A stretch of 12,689 nt of DNA from NCBI GenBank assembly GCA_016930435.1, contig JAFGGQ010000155.1, positions 1 through 12,689 of the forward strand, given 5' to 3'. How positions within the stretch are numbered: the stretch's first letter is position 1; each line of letters opens with the position of its first letter. A program made the translations under genes and the position numbers. Shown here one piece after another: positions 7,987 to 12,689 of this stretch. The notes under the pieces are model-generated. The model saw only the letters and a list, made by a program, of their open reading frames with translations, was not told where the DNA came from and ran no database searches. This DNA is from a bacterium (GTDB lineage: Bacteria > UBP14 > UBA6098 > JAFGQG01).

Positions 7987-9216
7987 ATGGGTGAAATAAT
8001 TGGCAGCTTGGATTTAGGATCAAGCAAAACTGTCTTTGTCGTCGTTGAAGAAGGTGGAGATGGCGAATTAGAGTTGCTGGGTTTTGGCGAAGCCCCTTCG
8101 GAGGGCATTATAAATGGGGTTGTTGTAAATCCGGAGAAAGCCGAAAAGGGGATTTTGGCAGCGGCTCAGGATGCCCAGAAGATTGCCAATAAGAAGCTTA
8201 AGAATATTATCACCTGCGTTAACGGTGAACATCTTAAATCGGTAAACTCCAAGGGAGTAATCACTATTCCGAAGAATCAGGATCATATCACTATAACCGA
8301 TGTTGCCAGGGTGAAACGGGCTTCTGAAGCCATCGTATTGCCGGCGGACACCCGGATCGTGGACTCTATAGTCCATAATATAACCGTTGATGGCGAGGAG
8401 GGTATATTAGACCCGGTAGGCATGAGTGGTATGCGAATGGAGGCGAATGTAACCCTGATCACTGCGGATCTCAACAAGTTGGAGAATACCCGCAAGGCGG
8501 TGGAGCGTGTGGGCATGAGCATCCAGAATATTTATGCAAGCGCAGTATGCGCTGCCGAGGCGGTATTAACTCCTGAGGAAAAGGAAGTTGGTGTAGCCCT
8601 TGTGGAGATTGGTTCAGGTACTACGGGCATTTGTATCTATCAAAACGGAAAGGTTCGACATCATGGGGTTATCAAGTATGCTGGTGACAGCATTACCAAG
8701 GATATCAGTATTGGCCTTCAGATAGCCTTCAAGCAAGCTGAGCAGCTGAAACTTAAGGAGGGCTGTGCTTTTCAATCGCTGGTGCAGGATGAGGTTATGG
8801 TAAAGGTTCCGGGGCTTGGCGGCCGGGAAGAGAAGCAGATATCCGCCAAGTTTCTGACCCGGATCATAGAAGCCCGGGTGGAGGAGATCCTGGTGATGGT
8901 AAAGGAGCAAATAGAGCGGTTTACCAAGCCCAATCAGCTTGCCGGAGGAATCGTTTTTACCGGTGGTACCGCTCAACTTAAGGGGATATTAAACTTAGCC
9001 CGGCAAGTATTCGGGATACAACTCCGCATAGGTTTACCCAAGATTTTCGGTGAGAATGTTGAACTTGTTAATTCTCCGACCTATGCTTCTGTCATTGGCG
9101 CAGTGAAATATAATCTTCGCAAGAAATCCGAATTTGAGTTAAGCCATATTTTTGAGGAGAGCGCATGGGAACGTTTCTGGTCCGGCATAAGGCGCTGGTT
9201 ATTGAGGAGGTTATAA
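7987..9216 (+). CDS. ftsA: Cell division protein FtsA (actin-like FtsZ membrane anchor)
   Basis: FtsA is an actin-family ATPase that polymerises on the membrane, anchors FtsZ and signals to the septal synthase. The 409-residue product has phosphate-1 motif GSLDLGSSKT at 6-15. The FtsA-specific 1C domain spans about 80-160, including NGEHLKSVNSKGVITI. The phosphate-2 motif is VEIGSGTTGICIY at 206-218, the AGDSITKDISIGL segment is at 232-244, and the adenosine motif GIVFTGGTAQLKG is at 321-333. The tail RFWSGIRRWLLRRL at 396-409 is an amphipathic basic helix of the kind that targets FtsA to membrane. The phosphate-2 motif is unusual: E207 replaces the common Asp, S210 replaces Gly and G214 replaces the second Asp. 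The gene is preceded by a strong ribosome site and followed 48 bases later by ftsZ. Confidence 0.96.
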   Translation: MGEIIGSLDLGSSKTVFVVVEEGGDGELELLGFGEAPSEGIINGVVVNPEKAEKGILAAAQDAQKIANKKLKNIITCVNGEHLKSVNSKGVITIPKNQDHITITDVARVKRASEAIVLPADTRIVDSIVHNITVDGEEGILDPVGMSGMRMEANVTLITADLNKLENTRKAVERVGMSIQNIYASAVCAAEAVLTPEEKEVGVALVEIGSGTTGICIYQNGKVRHHGVIKYAGDSITKDISIGLQIAFKQAEQLKLKEGCAFQSLVQDEVMVKVPGLGGREEKQISAKFLTRIIEARVEEILVMVKEQIERFTKPNQLAGGIVFTGGTAQLKGILNLARQVFGIQLRIGLPKIFGENVELVNSPTYASVIGAVKYNLRKKSEFELSHIFEESAWERFWSGIRRWLLRRL

Positions 9217-9218
9217 AA

Positions 9219-9275
9219 GTGGTAAAAAAGATTAAAGTAAAACAATATAATAAGGAGGTGTGTTGTGGTTTTTGA
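9219..9275 (+). CDS. Possible 18-residue leader peptide between ftsA and ftsZ
   Basis: A GTG at 9219 is preceded at 8 bases by GAGGAGG (9204-9210), which lies in the last codons of ftsA. The frame encodes MVKKIKVKQYNKEVCCGF and stops at TGA 9273-9275, 11 bases inside ftsZ. The peptide is very basic at its N-terminus and ends with two cysteines. If translated, ribosomes would terminate just past the ftsZ start and could couple ftsA and ftsZ expression. The ribosome-site bases are also explained by the Arg-Arg codons of the FtsA membrane helix, and the frame is short, so it may be accidental. I know of no named family for it. Confidence 0.25.
   Translation: MVKKIKVKQYNKEVCCGF
9252..9258 (+). 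promoter_or_regulatory. Strong Shine-Dalgarno site fixing the GTG start of ftsZ
   Basis: AAGGAGG lies 6 bases before GTG 9265. It favours this GTG over the ATG at 9292-9297 region that begins MSSVARLK, and gives FtsZ a short N-terminal extension before the core. Confidence 0.82.
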
Positions 9276-10485
9276 ACTGGACAAGGACACCAATATGTCG
9301 AGTGTCGCTCGTTTAAAGGTTATTGGTGTGGGGGGTGCTGGAGGTAACGCTATTGATCGAATGATTGCGGAGGGCTTGAAAGATGTGGAGTTTATTGCGG
9401 TGAACACAGATTTGCAGGCTTTGATGCGCAATTCAGCGACCCAGAAGATTCAGATCGGGGCGCGTTGCACGCGCGGCCTGGGGGCAGGCGGCGACCCTTC
9501 CATTGGTACCAAAGCAATGGAGGAAGACAGGGAGACCATCGCTGAGATACTGCAGAATACGGATATGGTCTTCATTACTGCAGGAATGGGCGGAGGAACT
9601 GGAACCGGTGCAGCGCCGGTTATCGGGGAACTCGCCAAAGAAGCAGGATGCCTGACCGTTGCCGTGGTCACCAAGCCCTTCGATTTCGAAAGGGGTAAGC
9701 GCAAAAAGTCAGCCGATAAGGGACTGCAGGAACTAAAAAACTATGTTGATACCCTGATCGTCATACCAAACCAACGCTTGCTCTCCATCACCAATGAGAA
9801 CACCACACTGGTTGAAGCATTCCAGATTGCCGACGAGATACTCCTTCACGCAACCCGGGGGATATCTGACCTGATCACTATACCGGGTCTGATCAACCTT
9901 GATTTTGCGGATGTCAAAGCAGTATTGCACGATATGGGCGGTGACGCTCTGATGGGTACGGGCATTGCCTCCGGAGAGAACAGAGCTACCGAAGCAGCTC
10001 GGTTAGCTATATCCTCGCCCCTGCTGGAAGGGATTTCCATTGAAGGAGCCAAGGGTGTGCTCATCAACATCACCTGCGGAACACAGTGTACCTTGAGGGA
10101 AGTTGACAATGCCGCATCCCTGATCTCAGAAGTGGCCGGGGACGACGCTAATATCATTTTCGGCTCTGTTGTTGATCCAAACGCCGGCGATGAGATGAGG
10201 ATTACTGTGATTTCAGCCGGGTTTGAAAAGAAGCAAAAAAAACAATACTATCAACCCCGGGCTCCCAAGGTTGTGGACCTTTTTTCGCCACAAAACTCCA
10301 TATCCAACATTGCCATGAATGAGGAACCGGTAATGGAAGAGGAATACACTGAAAAAAAAGTGGAGGAAATTGTACCGGTAAAGTCCAGGGAGATCTTTAA
10401 TCCGATGATTGAAGCAAAGTTTGCTACTACTCCGGAAAATGACAAGGAGATACCAGCTTTCTTAAGAAAGCAAGCTAATCAATAA
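9265..10485 (+). CDS. ftsZ: Cell division GTPase FtsZ
   Basis: FtsZ is the tubulin-like GTPase that forms the Z ring and organises septal wall synthesis. The 406-residue product has a short N-terminal extension (about 1-16), then LKVIGVGGAGGNAI at 17-30, VNTDLQAL at 46-53, the tubulin signature GGGTGTG at 109-115, and PFDFERGKR at 138-146. The synergy loop NLDFADVK at 211-218 supplies the catalytic Asp residues D213 and D216. A linker from about 322 to 394 is acidic in its middle part (EEPVMEEEYTEKK). It ends in the conserved peptide EIPAFLRKQ at 395-403, which binds FtsA and other partners. The GTG start is backed by a strong ribosome site. It is the last gene of the operon, with a terminator about 50 bases downstream. 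Confidence 0.98.
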   Translation: MVFELDKDTNMSSVARLKVIGVGGAGGNAIDRMIAEGLKDVEFIAVNTDLQALMRNSATQKIQIGARCTRGLGAGGDPSIGTKAMEEDRETIAEILQNTDMVFITAGMGGGTGTGAAPVIGELAKEAGCLTVAVVTKPFDFERGKRKKSADKGLQELKNYVDTLIVIPNQRLLSITNENTTLVEAFQIADEILLHATRGISDLITIPGLINLDFADVKAVLHDMGGDALMGTGIASGENRATEAARLAISSPLLEGISIEGAKGVLINITCGTQCTLREVDNAASLISEVAGDDANIIFGSVVDPNAGDEMRITVISAGFEKKQKKQYYQPRAPKVVDLFSPQNSISNIAMNEEPVMEEEYTEKKVEEIVPVKSREIFNPMIEAKFATTPENDKEIPAFLRKQANQ

Positions 10486-10532
10486 ATATTGTTTGTTAGA
10501 TGTGCCCTTCATATTCTCTCTCTAAACCCCCT

Positions 10533-10574
10533 AAGGCGTCTCTTCATCCCCGGAGAGGCGCCTTGTTTTTATTT
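10533..10574 (+). terminator. Rho-independent terminator after ftsZ
   Basis: AAGGCGTCTCT (10533-10543) pairs with AGAGGCGCCTT (10554-10564) as an 11-base stem with one G-U pair and a 10-base loop, followed by GTTTTTATTT. The T tract lies on the + strand side, so it ends the dcw transcript. The other flank reads AGGGGGTTT on the minus strand and is a poor terminator for the convergent gene. Confidence 0.92.
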
Positions 10575-10580
10575 GTAAAG

Positions 10581-11315
10581 TTAGTATCTTGGTATTAAAG
10601 CAAAGAAGACTTCCTCAAGGTCATTTGCCCCTGTACTCTTCAATATCTCAGGCAGACTTCCCTGAACTATAATTTTACCTTGCGAAATTATTCCCATTCT
10701 ATTGCACAAACTTTCCGCTTCCTTCATGATATGAGTGCTGAAAAGTATGCATTTCCCATCATCTCTTAATTTTCGAATAAACTCCAGAAGGGTGTGGGCA
10801 ACGATCACATCCAAACCTTCTGTAGGCTCATCAAAAACGAGAACCGGGGGATCATGGATAATGGTACGTGCGATGTTTACTTTCTGACGAGTTCCCGATG
10901 ACAGCTTACTACAGTGAACATCCCGATAGGTGGTCATATCTAACATTTCGAACAGGGAATCGATCTTTCGGGTTAAGCTCTCCCCCTCCAAACCATAGAG
11001 TTTTCCGAAATATTCAACCATTTCAAAAGCAGTAAGCCGATTATATAATCCGGTATTTCCGGAAAGGAACCCGATTTGCTTTCGTACTTCGTGGGGTTGG
11101 GTCATGGTATCGAAACCGTTGACCAGGGCGATGCCAGCGGTGGGTTCCAGGACAGTAGAGATCAAGCGAAGTGTAGTGGTTTTTCCAGCTCCGTTGGGTC
11201 CTAATAAGCCATATATTTCACCTGGGTTGACCTTAAAATCAAGACCGTCAACAGCGTGGATCTCCTCCCCCTCCGGGGTCAAAAACGTCTTCTTCAATCC
11301 CTTTACTTCAACCAT
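10581..11315 (-). CDS. ABC transporter ATP-binding protein, NatA-like
   Basis: This is the ATPase subunit of an ABC-2 type transporter, which would sit on the inner face of the membrane with a separate permease. The 244 residues show Walker A GPNGAGKTT at 39-47, signature LSSGTRQKVNIAR at 138-150, Walker B VLVFDE at 158-163 followed by PTEGLD, and the H-loop His H195 in FSTHIMKEAE. The Q-loop region reads IGFLSGNTGLYNRLT, without the usual Gln, a pattern I recall from NatA-type sodium-export ATPases. ATG 11315 begins MVEVKGLKKTF as expected. The frame stays open upstream to 11411 but those residues do not resemble the family. No Shine-Dalgarno site is visible before it. No permease gene adjoins it: ftsZ converges on one side and a divergent gene lies on the other. 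The substrate is therefore unknown. Confidence 0.9.
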   Translation of the reverse strand: MVEVKGLKKTFLTPEGEEIHAVDGLDFKVNPGEIYGLLGPNGAGKTTTLRLISTVLEPTAGIALVNGFDTMTQPHEVRKQIGFLSGNTGLYNRLTAFEMVEYFGKLYGLEGESLTRKIDSLFEMLDMTTYRDVHCSKLSSGTRQKVNIARTIIHDPPVLVFDEPTEGLDVIVAHTLLEFIRKLRDDGKCILFSTHIMKEAESLCNRMGIISQGKIIVQGSLPEILKSTGANDLEEVFFALIPRY

Positions 11316-11639
11316 AATAAAATAAGCTATAGCATAAGAGAATGATTTGCAATAAAAAAATTGGGATAATATTTGGTTCAGAATCTGAAATCTAATTTGA
11401 ATACTTTCCAAACATAACGATTTAAGTATAATAGCTTTAGTAAAATTCCTTATTTCATTTCGGTATCCGTCATTCTGAATCTCACGTTATTCGATAAGAG
11501 GAAAAAGAGCAGGTTGTCTTATAATTAGCCAGGAAAAGTAATGTAAAAGAAAATTTTCTTATAGACAAAATCTGCTTAAAGTGTTTATTGTTTTTTCTTA
11601 AATTTTTGAAATTACTTATTGCCGAAAGGATTCTACTTC
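11316..11639. other. AT-rich divergent intergenic region, 324 bases
   Basis: This gap separates the minus-strand ABC ATPase from the plus-strand phosphoesterase and should hold promoters for both. I see two perfect TATAAT hexamers on the + strand (11427-11432 and 11520-11525). There is also a 13-base palindrome TTCAGAATCTGAA (11377-11389) and a 14-base palindrome AAGAAAATTTTCTT (11547-11560). No tRNA, convincing structured RNA or coding frame is visible. The palindromes could be operators but are short enough to be chance in AT-rich DNA. Confidence 0.6.
11405..11432 (+). promoter_or_regulatory. Candidate sigma-70 type promoter toward the phosphoesterase
   Basis: A perfect -10 TATAAT (11427-11432) is preceded by TTTCCA (11405-11410, four of six matches to TTGACA) with a 16-base spacer. 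It would leave an untranslated leader of about 200 bases before ATG 11640. The second TATAAT at 11520 has no recognisable -35 element. In AT-rich DNA such matches are common. Confidence 0.35.
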
Positions 11640-12689
11640 ATGAAATTCCTGGGATTTTTAATTACTTTTTTGATACTGTATGCCATTATAAATTTTTATC
11701 TTATCCTTCGGGGATTCCAATGCTTCCCTTCCGGATCCCTTTACAGATGGATCTATCTGCCCGTGATATTGATCATCGTCCTTTCATTCCCCGCCGGAAA
11801 GCTATTGGAACATGTCTGGATATCATATTTCAACGATATTCTTGTATGGATCGGTTCCTTCTGGTTCGCCGCAATGTTCTTATTTTTGATTTTTGCCCTT
11901 TTTATCGACCTGTTCCGTTTGGTCAACCTCTTCCTGCCAGTCATTCCCAAATTTCTTTTTGACCACGTCGATAAAACAAAGTTGATAATTCTTTTGGTTG
12001 GGGTTTGCGGTATCAGCCTGGCAATGATCCTGGGGCACCTTAAAGCTCATAATATTAAGGTAAAGAATTACAATATACTACTCCCCCAAAAGTACCAGAA
12101 CTGCTCTGGATTAAGGATTGTTGTGGCTTCTGACCTTCATGTGAGTACCACTGTTGGGCGAAAAAGATGCAAAAAGATAGTGAACCTGATTAATGCTCAG
12201 AAACCAAACATCATCCTCCTTCCCGGGGATATCGTGGATTCAGACCTAAAAGCTGTAACAGAGAATAATCTGGGGGACTATCTTAAAGAATTAAGCGCTC
12301 CTTTAGGGGTTTATGCCTGCCCGGGTAATCATGAATACATCGGTGGCATTGAACAGGCCATCCAATACCTTACCGATCACAACATCCGCGTACTTAGGGA
12401 TGAAGGGCTCACCATTCATGACTATTTTTATTTGATCGGGCGTGATGATCCTTCTTTTTCACGCTATTCAGGGAAAAACCGGGCAAGTCTGGAATCTTTG
12501 ACGGCTCAGCAGGATACCCTCCTTCCTTCGGTAGTTATGGATCATCAACCCCTGCATCTGGAGGAAGCCAGCCGCAACAAAGTCTTTCTGCAGGTTTCCG
12601 GACATACTCACCGTGGTCAATTCTGGCCTTTTAACTGGGCTACCGACAATATTTATGAATGCAGTCATGGCTACATTAAAAAGGACGAC
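11640..12689 (+). CDS. Membrane-anchored calcineurin-like metallophosphoesterase (3' end cut off)
   Basis: This is a YkuE/YaeI-type phosphoesterase with two metal ions. The first 350 codons are present and the gene runs off the window without a stop. The N-terminal half has four hydrophobic segments at about 4-24, 38-57, 66-97 and 114-133. The catalytic domain starts near 157 and has all core metal motifs: SDLH (D165, H167), GDIVD (D197), GNHE (N230, H231), DHQP (H302) and GHTH (H322, H324). GRDDPS near 267 is also typical of the family. ATG 11640 is preceded by GAAAGGA (11624-11630) at 9 bases. Relatives of about 370-400 residues suggest that only a few dozen residues are missing. Some family members act on lipid-linked or UDP-sugar phosphates, but the substrate here cannot be told from sequence. 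It is divergent from the ABC gene and not part of the dcw operon. Confidence 0.9.
   Translation, partial: MKFLGFLITFLILYAIINFYLILRGFQCFPSGSLYRWIYLPVILIIVLSFPAGKLLEHVWISYFNDILVWIGSFWFAAMFLFLIFALFIDLFRLVNLFLPVIPKFLFDHVDKTKLIILLVGVCGISLAMILGHLKAHNIKVKNYNILLPQKYQNCSGLRIVVASDLHVSTTVGRKRCKKIVNLINAQKPNIILLPGDIVDSDLKAVTENNLGDYLKELSAPLGVYACPGNHEYIGGIEQAIQYLTDHNIRVLRDEGLTIHDYFYLIGRDDPSFSRYSGKNRASLESLTAQQDTLLPSVVMDHQPLHLEEASRNKVFLQVSGHTHRGQFWPFNWATDNIYECSHGYIKKDD

Noticed and set aside
8614-8976. Minus-strand frame of 120 codons inside ftsA
   Set aside because: Antisense shadow of conserved FtsA codons with no ribosome site or known motif.
10520-10580. Bidirectional terminator between ftsZ and the ABC gene
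   Set aside because: The hairpin has a T tract only on the ftsZ side; on the minus strand the stem is followed by AGGGGGTTT, so it is called one-directional.
11316-11411. N-terminal extension of the ABC ATPase
   Set aside because: The frame is open but the 32 extra residues are hydrophobic and AT-driven, do not resemble NatA-type N-termini, and lack a ribosome site.
11588-11962. Plus-strand frame of 124 codons near the phosphoesterase start
   Set aside because: It overlaps the phosphoesterase frame, which has all catalytic motifs and a good ribosome site; this frame has neither.
1-12689. CRISPR array, tRNA or rRNA genes, insertion sequences or phage genes
   Set aside because: No repeat-spacer pattern, cloverleaf-like segment, transposase or integrase motif, or terminal repeats were seen on reading through.

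Overview
The window is the distal part of a division and cell-wall (dcw) cluster, followed by two ordinary genes on the other side of a terminator. From left to right on the + strand it holds the tail of an upstream gene (murF by position), then mraY, murD, ftsW, murG, murC, murB, ftsQ, ftsA and ftsZ (about 1-10485). A rho-independent terminator follows at 10533-10574. A convergent gene for a NatA-like ABC transporter ATPase lies on the minus strand (10581-11315). An AT-rich divergent gap of 324 bases follows, and then the first 350 codons of a membrane-anchored calcineurin-like metallophosphoesterase (11640 to the window end, cut off).

The dcw genes read as one co-directional transcription unit. 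The gaps between genes run from -56 to +48 bases, no terminator is visible before the end of ftsZ, and several junctions overlap as expected for translational coupling. Together they cover the membrane and late cytoplasmic steps of peptidoglycan precursor synthesis (MurB, MurC, MurD, MraY, MurG), the septal glycosyltransferase FtsW, and the divisome core FtsQ, FtsA and FtsZ. MurE, MurF, FtsI, FtsL, MraZ and MraW are probably upstream, outside the window.

The organism is a bacterium of moderate GC content (about mid-40s percent by eye, not computed) that uses Shine-Dalgarno sites. MraY is the 360-residue form typical of Gram-negative bacteria. FtsW carries Asn where most have the Asp of the QPD motif, a variant I associate with Bacteroidetes-like FtsW. 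MurB is the short type II form. This mix suggests a Gram-negative lineage outside the Proteobacteria, perhaps in or near the FCB group or a related candidate phylum. That placement is inference from motifs only.

I see no clear undescribed system here. The best second looks are small: a well-placed 18-codon reading frame between ftsA and ftsZ, an unusual phosphate-binding motif in FtsA, a 56-base overlap in which the end of ftsW is read across the nucleotide-sugar loop of murG, and two junctions (murD/ftsW and murG/murC) that share the same 8-base overlap.
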